A stretch of DNA of 64,000 nucleotides from Myrica gale (Eukaryota > Streptophyta > Magnoliopsida > Fagales > Myricaceae), in NCBI GenBank assembly GCA_963930655.1, contig OZ005608.1, positions 9,176,001 to 9,240,000 of the forward strand. The letters run 5' to 3'. Below, piece after piece: positions 46,701-58,859 of this stretch. Position 1 is the stretch's first letter, and each line of letters opens with the position of its first letter. Position numbers and translations under genes: made by a program. The notes under the pieces are model-generated. The model saw only the letters and a program-made list of their open reading frames with translations. It searched no databases and was not told where the DNA came from.

Positions 46701-49700
46701 CACCTATGTTTGAACGTGAACTTGAAAGGAGATATTAGAATGGCTATAACCCCACTCAAATTAGTTCCAAGGAGAAGCTATTTTCATTGATGCCATTCTT
46801 TGTATTCGATCTTAACACATCTTAGGAAAAGCCTCCAGAAGTAAAAACAAGACTGGGAAACATCTAGTGAACTCCAGGGAGAAAAAATCATTGGAAATGC
46901 AATGAAATGAGGAATGCATTTCCTTCAATGCGCCTACTTTGATATGGTTTCAGTCCCTCAGAATGCATATTGTTTTTTTTCCATTTCACCTTTCTTATTG
47001 TTAAGATTAACATCCATTCTATCACAGTTTCTCCATGCTATTTAAAACCAAATCGGTTAGAGAAGTTGTAACAAAGAAAGTAAATTAACTAATTCAAGAG
47101 ATTTTACGCAGATACCATCAAAAGTTAAAGTGATATTGACTATGTGATAAAGGCAAATAAAGCTCCAAAATGGAGTTAACAAGGTCAGAGCCCATATTTA
47201 TTCCAGTTAATGGAGTAAATCAAATGGCAATGATAAAAAATCATTGAACTATATGGTTAACAGTCTATATATATTAGCTCTGGCAGAGAAGCTTACATGT
47301 GGTCCCCTCGACTCAGTATCCAAGGAGGTACTCGTCCCGTTAGCATGTTGCCAGTTAAGAATCTAAAACAGAATCAATACGACCATTCAGTATCAGTATG
47401 CAGTTTTGCCAGTTTTGTCCCTCATGATGCAGATCATGTTTCATCAAAAATAGCTCCTGCAACACCATTTCTAGATTGTTCCATAATACTAATGCCAAAG
47501 AACATAAAATGGGATCCCTACCTCCAGAAAGTAGAGGTAGTATTAGTTACATTGATGCTTTGACAGAAGAGAAAGTTGAATTAATACGATTAAGAAAAAG
47601 AGGTCCATATTCCAATAGGGAATCCTTAATGATAAGTGGAGAAAACCTATACAGGTCTGTCATGAAAGGACTTATTTTTCCTTTACTAGACACAGTACTG
47701 GATATCTATTTGAGAGGAGACATGCCATCAATGATAGCTCATGTAAACGCAGACAATTTGAACCTCTGTTAAAGAACCCATGTAACAAAAATCTTGACTT
47801 GGCCCATTCAAGCCAGATTAGTGTGACATTCCCCTATATATGCCATCCAGTAACTTCATCCTTCGAACATCTCGTAAGACTGGTTACAGGTAATCCTGCT
47901 TCAGGCCCAAGATCATCTTGAGTTTAAATATAGTGATGTTTGATTAACTATTTTGAAAACCTTCAGATTTCAAAACAGTTTTTTTCTTCAAAATATGATT
48001 TTTCACACTAAAATCATTTTCCATCTTCAATTAATGTAACTATTGGCCTCACTTTCTGTGAAAAACAACACAAAAACTAAAACAACTTTTATAAAAACCA
48101 ATAAAAACTCCTCTCGCAAAAATTTTCCTTCCAATTTCCAAACATACATTTTACTTTCACATACACCTGGAGAATAAATTTCAAAGACTTTTTTTTAGAT
48201 ATCTTTCTATGGTATTTTCAGAATACACAACCAAACATAGCCTTAATGCCAGAATGATATTTTCTTGCCAGATATTTTTACTTGAGGCCTTTTAAAGACA
48301 CAATCTAGGATTTATCCAGTTTATCAAATTACAAAATTGGCTTGGAAGATTGCCAAATTGATCAGGCCATTAAATTGACCCTTTTCCATAGCCATTAATT
48401 TGGTGATATCTGCTATTGCATAGAATCAAACAGCATCTCTCAGCTGTACAAAAATGGTTGTCTGCAATGTGGTAGATGAAAATGTACATATAATTTAGGA
48501 TGCTCACATGTAATCTGCTTTTTGAAGACTCGCATAGCTGCTTGGAATTTCTCCGCTTAATTTATTAAAGCTGAGATCTCTGCAGGAAAGTTTTAAAAAA
48601 TGAATTAGAGAACAAATTAAACCTTACCTGAATTTAAAAGCAATTCCTCTCCTATGAAATCCAGACACAAATAGCATGTTCAATTTGGAAACACGAAAGA
48701 AGACAGTCTCTTCAATAAAAGATTGTCATGGACATAAGTTGAAACATGAAAATCTAGAGGGACTTGTTCAAACTTTTAAAACCCATTTCAAAATTTGGTC
48801 CTTGGATCAGGGTGCAAGTGGGAGGAAAGGGAGGTTTTGGTTGTGGTTTTTGTCAGAGAACTCGTGAAAGAGAAGTTTCTAGAGCATTTTCTGGTATATC
48901 ATTTTTTTTTATAAGTCATTTTCTGGTATATCATTCATGGTTGATGGTGGCAGATTATTAAGTTCCTACCTCTTTTCTTGTCACTTACCTAAAGATGTAA
49001 ACTAAGTCCAAGAGGTACAACTATCGACAGTTACTACTTGAGTTTATAATCCTTCTGCTTTTATTTACGATGTAATCTATAAACACCAATATGCAACTAG
49101 TATACACACATACTAGTTTACCGTTTTGATCTGTATGCTACCAAAGCAGACACAATAAATAGAAAGAATGAGGTTCGCCAGAATACTTCTTGTTAATCTT
49201 ATCATTTGCTCAGATAAAAACATAGAAGGGAGCACGTGCCTGTGCATAAATGACCAGCACAATTTGCTCACATGTCAAATGTCTACTGATTATGAAGGTT
49301 TCCCAAAAAGCGAACTAGGCTCTATGCACAATAAGCAGGCGTAGTTTAAACATGAAGCCTAATAATGGGAACAACTAATGAGGATGTGAGATACATTAAA
49401 GGAAAGCAAAATGGGAAAGAATCCATCTAGAAATAATATGAGAAAGATGTGACTCAAATAATCTTCTCAAATTCACAGAAAAACCACAGACGGCATCGTT
49501 GAGACTATCACATTAAATGACCAGAAAGCTTAAGGGACTGGCAATAGGCTAACAAACAAGAAAAAAAAAAAAGAAAGGAGAACTTTTGACAGCCTATATT
49601 TGAAGGGAATATTGCCCTAAATAATGGGTTACAGGACCAACACACGGAAAAGAAAACTAATTCTGAGCCATGCAAGAATGCTGAATATCATAAATTAGAA

Positions 49701-52700
49701 CCAATGAACTTTGAAGTAAGCATGATATAGCAGCAAAGAGGGGCAAAAAAGAAGCCCAGGTATACTAACAAGGTTTTCAAAGTTGTCATAACAGAGAGAT
49801 ATTCAGGTAGCTGTCCAATAATATTGCAACTCCTCAATATCCTGAAAAATTAAATATTATATGTACTTGAGTAGCCTAAGGATAAGTAGTTTTGGAAATC
49901 ATTGTCAATGAAACATTCAACTCACAGTGTTTTCAACCCTGTGATGTTATTAAGATGTGGAAAAGCTGCTGCTGATCCATTCAAGTCGCTGATTCTCCTG
50001 CATATCAAAATTGAAGAAAGATCAAAGTAATTCAAATGCAACTCTGTCTACAAATGATCCATAGCTACGAAGTAAAAGATCCATACTGACAAGTCAGATA
50101 AGTTCTCCAAAAGTGCAATGCTGGGAGGAATTGGCCCGTTCAGACCACTTGCCTGAATCACTCTGTGGTTGCCAAATTTTGATTTACGAAGTGATAAGAC
50201 ATAATGTCTCCAATAAAATAATAATCAATCCTTAAAAAGAACAAATTAAAACAAAAAGGAACAAAAGTCTCACAGTTTTCCAAGTTTTTTCCAGTTCTGA
50301 ATATAATCTGGTATCTTTCCAGAAAATTGATTGTCGCTGATCCGACTGCATTACGTTTAAGGACCGGTGAAAAATATATATGTGATCCCAGAAGGCAAAG
50401 ATTATTAACACTTTCAGCCTACGAAAAACTTGATAGGGAAAGAGATAAGTAGATGCTTACAAGTCTGTCAATGTGGTCAGCTTTGCAAATGAAGTTGGCA
50501 GCTCTCCAGTGAAATAATTCGAGCCAAGGAGACTATACAACATGAACAACATAGATATATAAATGTACAACCAAGAACTAAACCAATTAAGCCATGATCA
50601 TTGTAATTCAACATCTTTCTCCAGAAAACCTGATCCAAAAAGTTTTCACATAGACTTGTGAGAGAGAAAACTTAAAATGGTCTTACATTCTTTCCAGGGA
50701 GGACAAATTCCCAAGCTCTGGAGGAAGATTTCCCGAAAGCTGATTGTACTCGACCACACTAGGATTAACAAAACCGAATTCCTTGTTAGAGATACTCTGA
50801 AAACTCGTCACACACAGAAACAAATGGGTGACTATCGGAACTCACATGCTTTTGAGAGTTGTAATGTTTGCTAGCTCTTTGGGGATAGAGCCCGTTAACC
50901 GGTTTCCAAGAAGGGAACTGCGGTAAGAACCCTCGTGTTAAAATCATGAAAGAATAGGTTTGAGGCCACTTTAAAAGGCCATGAACGACCAATTAAAATC
51001 GCAGGCACGCCCGCGTATGAATAACATAAACAGACGCATATCAATATCACACACACATAGTGACATAGAGAGAGAGAGAGTAGTACATGTTGACCAGCTT
51101 CATGGAGCCCCATTGCGGAGGGATTGTACCGTTGAGGTAGTTGCGGGAGAAATCACTAATATGAGAGGGAAATAGAGAAATGAGCAGCATAGGTTGGTTA
51201 GCTGCTAATAATTGCTTATACATATATCCATCTGTGTCAATTAGAACAAGAAGTGAAGTACTTACATTTCTTCGAGGTATGGAAACCTGACCAAATCCAG
51301 AGGAAGAGAGCCCGGCAGATTCTGTGCTTTGAGAACTCTGTACTTCCAGTAGAAAATGCGCGTATGTTAATCCCTTGGCGTACATTTCTTCCGAGGTATG
51401 TATATATACATATATATTGTATAGATAACAAAAATCTGATGACTTTAAAGCCGCAGCAATCTGAATGAAAATCCTTTGTATCATTTCCCTGCTGGTCTAA
51501 CCAACCTCCAAGTCCAAGGAACTTATGACGACAAAAAATAGTAGAAAGAGCTGTGAGAGTTGAAACTCTAATCTCCCTATATTTTCACACCATGGTGATC
51601 TATAACCATTCGGAGTATCCTTGAAAAGACAAATTCGAAGGACAAGAGTCAAAAACTTTTGACTGGGTAATCCATCGAACCCTTAAACACACAAAAGATT
51701 TTTATACATTTTTTTTGTGTTCGTGACAATTACGTACGTTTTACTATCCTTTTAATAATCACCTCATTTGCCCCTTAAACTACTTTCCTACTTAGCTAGT
51801 TACCTTCCAACAAGTTATCCTTAAGATAATATCTAACTATTAACATAGATTAAGACAAAAATTGATTGCTTGAAGGGTTCAATTACCAAATATGACTGTT
51901 TGGGAAAATACAAAATGAAGTGGTAATTTAGATTGTAGAATTTAATTGTTTCTTAGTGTTTTATATCAACTCAACTAGCAGAGAGACATTGATTTGGACA
52001 TTTTCCCTCAAGCTTGATAAGGCCTTCAACCCTTGCATTCCTAATTAATTAAATGGATGGCTCGAAGAAGGGACGAAGCTAGAATTAGAGGGTTGGAAGG
52101 GAAAAATTCTCAAAAATGCATTTCGGGGAACCGAAATATAAAAAGTGCAATAAAAGGGTCAAAACAGTCCTTTCCAAGTCTTGCCTTTTTTTTTTTTTAT
52201 AGGCTGATTTTTGAGAGGAGGCCCCCTCGCCCCCTTCTCTAGCTATAAGTTCAAAACTTCAAACTTGACATACTTCTACAATGACAAAAGAACGTACGGC
52301 AAAAAAAATACAGCTTTTTTTCCTTAAACTATCGTCTGATTCTCAAATACTCTTACAAACTTTAACTCGTTGTAACTCACCCCCACATACCACACTTTCA
52401 TTCCGATTTCATCCCTCAAACTGCTAAAGTTGTTATATCGAACAATTTCCGTCCCACGTGAATAACACGTAATTTTTTTATAACTTGAAAAGACAAATTT
52501 GACCAGCTCAATTCTAAGGAAATCATTTTTTTTAAATTAGATGAAATCACCTAATCACATATTATTTTCTTTTACTCTACGAATTGCTATAAACACTATA
52601 TAAGGTTAGAGAAGATTCAAACGATGATAAATTAATATTTTCAAGTAAAGAGACTGTCATGTGTTGTTTATGTGAAACGAAAAACCATTCAATAGGTTGA

Positions 52701-55700
52701 AGATGAAATCGAAACGAGAAATATATTTTGTTGGAGTGAGTTGCAACGAGATAAAGTTTATATTAAAAATTGCAACAAGATAAATTTTGAAAAAAAAAAT
52801 TTGTAATTAACCAAAAAAAAACATGCCGCAGACACTACATCTTACACAGAACATTTCAACCATTAATGTCCATAAATAACTCCACATGCCTTTGGTGGAA
52901 GTTTGGAGGGCACGATCAAGCTAGCATGTGGCATTTAAAGAAATAATTAATAGTAAGATTTGAAATTTGAGCAGGTCGGTTAATAATTGCTCCATTATAT
53001 ACATAACCAATCATTTGGGATATATTATTATAATAAAGGTTAATGACTATTTTCATCCTCAAATTTTGATCACTTTTGAAAATTAATCTCTAGTTTTCGC
53101 GTTTATTATAGTCCTTAATTTTTATGAAGTTGTCAAAATAGTCATTCCATTCATTTCCGTTAGCGAATTGATCAGTCAACTAATGGTCCTACGCGTCATG
53201 ACCAACTCGTAAATGACACGTCTAAAAATATTATTTAAAAATACGAGATCATTTTATTGAGCTACATCATTAAAATAAAAAGAATTACAAAATAAAAATT
53301 AAATTAAGAATTTTTCGTTATAATTAAAATTAAAAGAAAAAAAAAAGCAAGGGATGGCTCCAGGCCACCCCTTCTTCAGGGAAGCCCAAGGCAGGGTCAC
53401 CTCAATAAAAAAATGAGACCTAAGGTCATACTAAAAATTAAGTCTTTTTATATAAATTTTATTTAAAATATATTTAAAACTAATTTTTCTAAATTTTTTA
53501 GATATAAAATTACTAACAAAGTGGGCCCAAATCTCATTTTTTTTAATTTATTTGTTCATCATGCATTTAAGGACCTTTTTATTTTTATTTTAAATTATGG
53601 GGTCTCTTGCTCAAAATGGGGTTAGGCAGGCCTTGACCCAAGGGTCGCCGAAGTTACCCCTCCTGGAGAAAGGGGTGGCTCGGCCTCCCGAGTTTTGGGG
53701 TGGCTGCCACCCCATAAAGGGGGAGCCCAAATCCTTGTGAAGGGTGGCTTGCTGCCACAAAGGGGTCGAGCCACCCCTAGACTTCCCTGGAGAAGGGGTG
53801 GCCGAGAGCCACCCCTTTCTCCAGGACAATGGATGGCCGCGAGCCACCCCTGGTTAGTTTTTATTTTTTTTCTTAAATTAAAAATATTAATTATTATTTT
53901 ATTTATTTTACTGAGATGACACAATAAAATGAAGTGATATTTTGAAAAAAAAAATTGTTATACGTGTCATTTTCTCATTTTGAAAAAAAATTATACTTGT
54001 CATTTTCTGGATATAGAGGTGAACAGAACCGGACCGCAGACCGGACCGGACCGGATTTCCGGTCCGGTCATTTTTCTTAAAATGCGGTCCAGTCCGGACC
54101 GGACCGGATAAATCCGGTTATCCGGTCTGGTCCAGTCCTCCTTTTTAATAAATGCGGTCCGGACCGGACCGGATCACATTTATTAAAAAAATAAAAAAAT
54201 ATATATTTTTTTATATTTTTAATACAAATTATAAACATAAAACGTTTAATTTTTATCTAAACTAAAACTTAACATTTTTATATACACTTCCCATTTGAAA
54301 TTAACCTAAAAAAAATTTTGAAAAAAATTTTAAAAAATTAAAAAATTAAAAAAATTAAAACCGGTCCGGACCACTTAAGTGGTACGGACCGGACCGCATT
54401 TAGTGAAACATGACCGGACCGAACCACTTATAAGTGATCCGGTCCGGTCCTCTATTTTAAGTTCCGATTTTTCAGCCCTAACCACCCATGCCAAGGAGAT
54501 TAGGAGATTGTCGGTGGAGATTGTCCCGGAAGACAGTCTGCAGTCTCAGCTTCGATAAAACAAAAACCTTTGTGAGCAAGACCAGCAAGACGTGATTCGA
54601 CATTGGCCAGACACCCATCCTGAAATTTGGCAGGAAGCAGGATCGGTGTGGAAAGTTGGAACGCGGGCTATAAAAGTGTGGGCCTCAACGCGTACGCATT
54701 TAGTGTATTTTATGCAGGTCAGAATCAAGAGACATCTGTATATCCGACTATTCAATGCAAGTTGCAGGCCGTGCCAACTTGTACGGGACCCAAGTAACGC
54801 TTGATGTAGCTGTTCTAGAACAGCTGGCGAGCTTATCGTCCTCAATATTTAATAACTGCTATAAGATAATTGGATAGCTCCAGATATTCAAAGACGTTGA
54901 AGACAAGCAACCATGTAAACAAAGAAAGGAAACCAAAAAAAGAAAAAGAAAAAGAAAAAGGCAAACAAGATAAAGAAAATGAATATTCTTTTCACCATAT
55001 TTATGAACTTCACAAGCTTTCGATTTGTTTCATTTGGGACTAATTAAATAATACCAGCTTGCCAAATTATTTAAGTGGAGTCTCAGCGTGCATTAATTAA
55101 TTAATATCAAATTAGTTAGTGTGAGCCTACCGGCCTATTAAATATAAAATGGCGACCAAACTCCAAGGCAATAAGCAACTCAAAGTAGTTAGTTAAAAAT
55201 AAAAGGGATTTAAAAATACATATAGTTATTTTCTCTCTTTAAAACAAAAGGAGTACTCTAATTAAGCAAAATTTTGAATGATAGTAGTACTACTGAGTTA
55301 AAATAAGTTAAATATGTAGACTGTATTTGTTTATTAAAATTTTAATATTACAAAATAATTATAAAATAATTTTTTATTTTTTTAAATTATTTTTTTTTAT
55401 TCTAAAAATATAAAAAAAATTATTCAAATAATCTTTTTGTTTTCACTTTTTGATTAATTCTAATATATATTTTAAAATTTTAAAGCTTCTTAAAATTTTA
55501 ACACTCAAAATGGCTAATATCAGATTCTTCTTTCTTTCTTAGGTTGTGTTTGTGTTGTAATATTTTTGGTATGAAAATATGTATTAGTATTGGGTTTAGT
55601 GAAAAGGTGAATAGAAGTAATTTTTTATATTTTATATATTTTTTTATGGGAGAGAGATTATATTGAATTATTTTATTAAAAGTGAGATAATATTTAAAAA

Positions 55701-56350
55701 AAAATTATGTTGTCAAACGCAGCCATTGAACCAAAAGAAGATTGAAAAGAATGCTATTTTTGCGACTTCTGTACGTCTAATTCCTGTAAAGTTCTCAACA
55801 AAGCAACTGGATATAACAGAGTATAGAGAAGGAGAGAAGTGTGTGCATCGGATCTAAACGATCGGTGGAGATAAAGGAAGAGGTAACGTACATGCTGACA
55901 ACGTGGCACACAGTGCTATTGTTGAAGGAGCAGTTGCAGGTGACAGCATTCTCTAGTCCTTTTGCTGGGTGGGCTGTAGCCCATCCCAGTTCTCCGCTGC
56001 ATGGATTTACGCTGAAATCCCAGGTCTTCTTCCCTAACGTCTTAGCTATGTCCCGTAAAGCTTGGACTACAAAACGCAACAAAATCAACACATCCAGTTA
56101 GATCCCAGTACGCCTACAAAGAGTTTTGTCGTCGACAACAGAGTGAAAAACAGAATATTGAGCCTATTTAAAAAAAAAAACAAAAATAGAGAGAGAAGGC
56201 AAAAAAGCTTGAACATCATACATCTGCGAGCTTGTGTGTGCGCGAGAGCATACCTTCATACTGCGGCAATGGAGGCAATCCGAAACCAAATATTGCAGAG
56301 CAGGAGATGATAGTCGAAGCAAGAAGAAGTCGTAGGAGAAACCTCTTCAT
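40768..56350 (-). CDS. Receptor kinase B: LRR-malectin receptor-like kinase, full length
   Basis: 24 exons join in frame to 1005 codons: 56350-56254, 56066-55892, 51337-51266, 51155-51087, 50917-50846, 50758-50687, 50532-50461, 50345-50274, 50162-50091, 49997-49926, 49841-49770, 48579-48508, 47362-47297, 46293-46237, 46153-46118, 45982-45948, 44733-44354, 44243-44048, 43589-43443, 42812-42694, 42564-42354, 42257-42020, 41660-41510, 41160-40768. Domains: signal peptide (about 1-24), N-cap, about 11 LRRs (91-352), malectin domain (395-586), TM helix (about 597-620), RD kinase with [26 protein letters not shown] and [12 protein letters not shown], then a 41-residue Ser/Thr-rich tail beyond the A stop. 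It is expected at the plasma membrane as a ligand-sensing kinase of the LRR-VIII-2 group. Differences from A in exons 13, 14, 16, 17 and 19 are whole codons. Intron 2 (4.55 kb) has collected transposons. Confidence 0.92.
45695..45893. repeat. 101-bp tandem duplication in a receptor kinase B intron
   Basis: AAGGTCTATTGAGAACAATG starts at 45695 and again at 45796, and the two units are identical apart from the last few bases. Copy A has a single, diverged unit at the matching place (about 23525), so the duplication is recent and specific to B. Confidence 0.95.
47925..48243. mobile_element. hAT-like MITE in a receptor kinase B intron
   Basis: The ends ATAGTGATGTTTGATTAA and CACAACCAAACATAG are inverted. 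The interior is AT-rich with repeated TTTTTATAAAA.CCA phrases. The matching A intron runs from the left flank straight to AATTTAATGCCA.AA without this element, so it inserted after the duplication. No clear TSD was found. Confidence 0.65.
53040..53990. mobile_element. Repeat with GC-rich core in intron 2 of receptor kinase B
   Basis: The left part (from about 53040) has phrases typical of long-TIR plant MITEs (CATTCATTTCCGTTAGCGAATTG). The core (53350-53860) has two GC-rich blocks built from GGGGTGGC/GCCACCCC palindromes and GGGAGCCCAAATCC. It resembles the cores at 16600-16930 and 33895-34215. The left and right arms are too diverged to define as TIRs by eye. Open frames across the core are not genes. 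Confidence 0.55.
54014..54480. mobile_element. hAT-like MITE with GGTCCGGACCGG arrays
   Basis: The element starts TAGAGGTGAACAGAACCGG and ends TTTTTCAGCCCTA. It has dense GGACCGGACCGG-type repeats at both sub-terminal regions and an AT-rich middle. It is about 467 bp and non-coding. No matching 8-bp duplication was seen, so either one edge is slightly misplaced or the TSD has decayed. Confidence 0.75.
55542..55726. mobile_element. AT-rich MITE (GGTTGTGTTTGTG ends), intron 2 of receptor kinase B
   Basis: The ends GGTTGTGTTTGTG and CAAACGCAGCC are inverse to those of 57450-57621, which is the same family in the opposite orientation. It is non-coding and close to exon 2 of B. Confidence 0.65.
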
Positions 56351-56834
56351 TTTTTCGAGGAAAAAACACTTGCACATCCGAAGGCAAAACGGTGGAGGAA
56401 TTGGAGTACTACAAACGGTGAATTACGTAATATGCAGCATAGGGGAGTCTGAGGAGAGCGAGATGAGAGAGAGAGAGAGAGAGAGAAGATAAGAGCTTGA
56501 GGCCTTGAACGCGGGAGGAAGCAGGTAGCGAGGAACAAAGGAATTAATGAGGAACTGTTGGCTTTGCTGAGAGAGAAGTAGACCTCGAAGCAAACGCAGG
56601 GTAAAGGTCAACGATCGTTTAATATGTGACAATTGACAAATAACCATAGACCGCTTTTAAAAACAATGGATGATGGAACTAATAAATAACTCACTTCTCT
56701 CTATTACTTTCACCGTGCGTCTGCTTCGATGTCTGCTTCTCTCTCTCTCGGAAACAACTAGCGGAGGTTTTTCTTTTCTTTTTATTGGGTAGCCAACTGG
56801 CACGGAAGTTTTGTCCAATATATATCAGATAGGA
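56351..56834 (-). promoter_or_regulatory. 5' leader / promoter region of receptor kinase B
   Basis: This stretch is nearly identical to 63517-64000 (copy C) and partly to 33361-33545 (copy A). It includes a (GA)n tract at 56467-56488, GGCCTTGAACGCGGGAGGAAGC and, further up, a CT microsatellite. Conservation of the whole block among copies marks it as the duplicated 5' regulatory region. The transcription start is not determined. Confidence 0.6.
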
Positions 56835-56839
56835 CATAA

Positions 56840-57445
56840 GAATTAAACTTGATCGAATGCTTACAATTAGAGCAAAAATAATAATAATTAAGGGTTCAAA
56901 ATTGACAGCTCTCTAATGGGAAATATTTAAGGTATAGTTGACCTGAATTTTAAATTTTTGAGAATCTGATGAATTAGAGGCATCATTAAAGTAATTAAAC
57001 TATAAAATATAATGTATCTGTTGCTAATAACCGTATCGATCGAATGTACCTAATATTGTACTCTCTAATAATCTGATCAATTGTAGATTATAATATTACA
57101 TCAGAACCCCATGCTTTATCCAACTAATTTCAACTATATGACGGAAAGAAAAGTATATTAATTATTAATGGATTTTAATAATTTAAGGACTAAAGGCCAC
57201 GATTTGTTTAGTTGACGCTTGTAATTGATATTTAGTTGATACTTAAAGGATTAAAGGTGGAAATTTTTCTTAATATTATAAAAAAATAAGTAAATTACCG
57301 ATCGATGCTCACACCCTATATCGTCCCTACACTTGCGTCGTTTCTTTAGCAGTCGTGCAAAGGTGTAGGTTGTACAGGACCTGTGGGCCTGCCAAAGACA
57401 GACGAGAGATTGGACTTTGTCCGCGTTTAGGATCTCTCAGATATA
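56840..57445. other. Upstream flank of receptor kinase B
   Basis: AT-rich DNA, with a phrase at 57350-57400 (AGCAGTCGTGCAA, then GACCTGTGGGCCTGCCAAAGA) also found upstream of receptor kinase A at 34738-34840. No gene was seen. Confidence 0.5.
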
Positions 57446-57449
57446 TTAA

Positions 57450-57621
57450 GGCTGCGTTTGTTAATATAATTTTTTCAAAATACTCTCTCTTAATAAAATA
57501 TTATAATATAATATTTTTTTTCATAAAAAAATATAAAAAATTATCTCTTTCATCATTTTTTCACTAAATCCAATACCAATACAAAACACAACACTAAAAA
57601 TATTTCAACACAAACACAACC
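57450..57621. mobile_element. AT-rich MITE (GGCTGCGTTTGTTA ends)
   Basis: The ends GGCTGCGTTTGTTA and AACACAAACACAACC are inverted. It is a relative, in reverse orientation, of 55542-55726. It is non-coding. Confidence 0.65.
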
Positions 57622-57924
57622 TAAGCAACGTGGACTATCTGTGACCACGGATGCTTCTATTGGGATAAAAGCTTTGTCCTTATCCTGTATAGTGATATTA
57701 AAAGGTAACATGCTTTCGCAGAAGAAGAAAGAAGAAAATATAAATAGATTTGCCCATGGACAGTCACATGCCTAGAAAAAAAAAAAAAGACAATCACATG
57801 AATTGTGGTGGTTGTAAACCAAACAAGCTGCTGACAGAATTATCCAAGTCATGTTATATACATGTCACTCTTTTATATATTTTTAATGTTTATTTACTTT
57901 TAACTTTTGTCTGACAGGTTGTAG

Positions 57925-58804
57925 TTTTTTTTTTGGCATAAGTAGCAGATATATTGATAATAAGATCAAGGAGGTTTTAACACCTCTGTAGGCTCTAAAA
58001 GGCGAACCAGACACTCTGAAGAGCCGGCGGGCCAACGAGCAAACGGACCGTAAGGTCCTACAAAGTCCCCGAAGGGACGGATTCGCCACGAATGGCAGAA
58101 AGGCCTCAGAAGGCAGCAAATACAAACTAATATGCCTAAAAACATAAAATATACAACACTAAAAGCACCACAAGCCGGAAACACATCGGCAAACAGAAAA
58201 CACATAATTAGAACACAACAAGCCCTAAACAATTGGGCAGGCCCAAATGAGATTATTATGGTTCGGACCGGCGGCGGCGGCGGCGGTGGCAGCGGTGGCA
58301 GCGCGTGGTGGACGGAGGTTGGGAGCCGGACGGGAAAATGAAGCTCATGGGCCGCACAGTCCAGGCCGGAGGAGGAGGACGCGATTCGGGGGGTGGAGGG
58401 GCATCCACGCACGGCTGAGGGAAACAGAGCGTCAGATCCACGCGCCGCGCGTGAAGCGTGTGGAGCAAGACGCGCCGTCGGTTGACGACCGGAGAACATT
58501 GCCCACGAAGCTCTCTTCGTGCGGAACTCATCCATCCGCGCGCGTGTATGCCCAACGGCGATGGAAACCACCGAAAACCTTGGGCGAGCCACCTGCATAC
58601 AAAAACCAAAAACCAACCCAAAGAACTGTCAGCCGCCTGGTCCAGAGAGCCGAAGAGGGGAGAGTGGAGAGGGAGAGGGAGAGGGGAAAAGAGAAAGGGA
58701 AAAGGAGGAGGGGAAGGAAGGAGCCAGAGCACCCCCTCCTCCGTAAGGGTCGGTGGTTTCTGTTGAGAGCGTTTGGAGTAGAGAGCGTTTCTGACCTGCT
58801 AGGC
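57925..58804 (-). mobile_element. LINE-like retroposon, internally deleted, with 12-bp TSD
   Basis: On the minus strand the insertion begins CCTAGCAGGTCAG with a CT- and GC-rich 5' leader and ends in a run of 10 A. It is flanked by direct repeats GACAGGTTGTAG (57913-57924) and GACAGGATGTAG (58805-58816), 11 of 12 bases matching, as expected for target-primed reverse transcription. No endonuclease or reverse-transcriptase domain is present. The 216-codon minus-strand frame at 57966-58616 and the 189-codon plus-strand frame at 58247-58816 are low-complexity (Pro-rich, Arg/Glu-rich) and I do not regard them as genes. Confidence 0.75.
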
Positions 58805-58859
58805 GACAGGATGTAGTTTGATACACAGGTTGGAGCCCCAAATTATACGAGCAGCCGAT

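Noticed and set aside
47297..47772. Plus-strand open frames of 88 and 98 codons
   Set aside because: They are antisense to, or within, an intron and exon 13 of receptor kinase B, without domains.
53611..53924. Overlapping open frames on both strands (Gly/Pro/Trp-rich)
   Set aside because: Generated by the GGGGTGGC/GCCACCCC repeat core, which gives long frames on both strands. Not genes.
57966..58616. 216-codon minus-strand open frame
   Set aside because: It lies wholly inside the LINE-like insertion, has Pro runs and Arg-rich low-complexity stretches and competes with long frames on the other strand. Composition explains it.
58247..58816. 189-codon plus-strand open frame
   Set aside because: It is the antisense of the GC-rich leader of the same retroposon, with Ala/Arg/Glu-rich low complexity and no domain.
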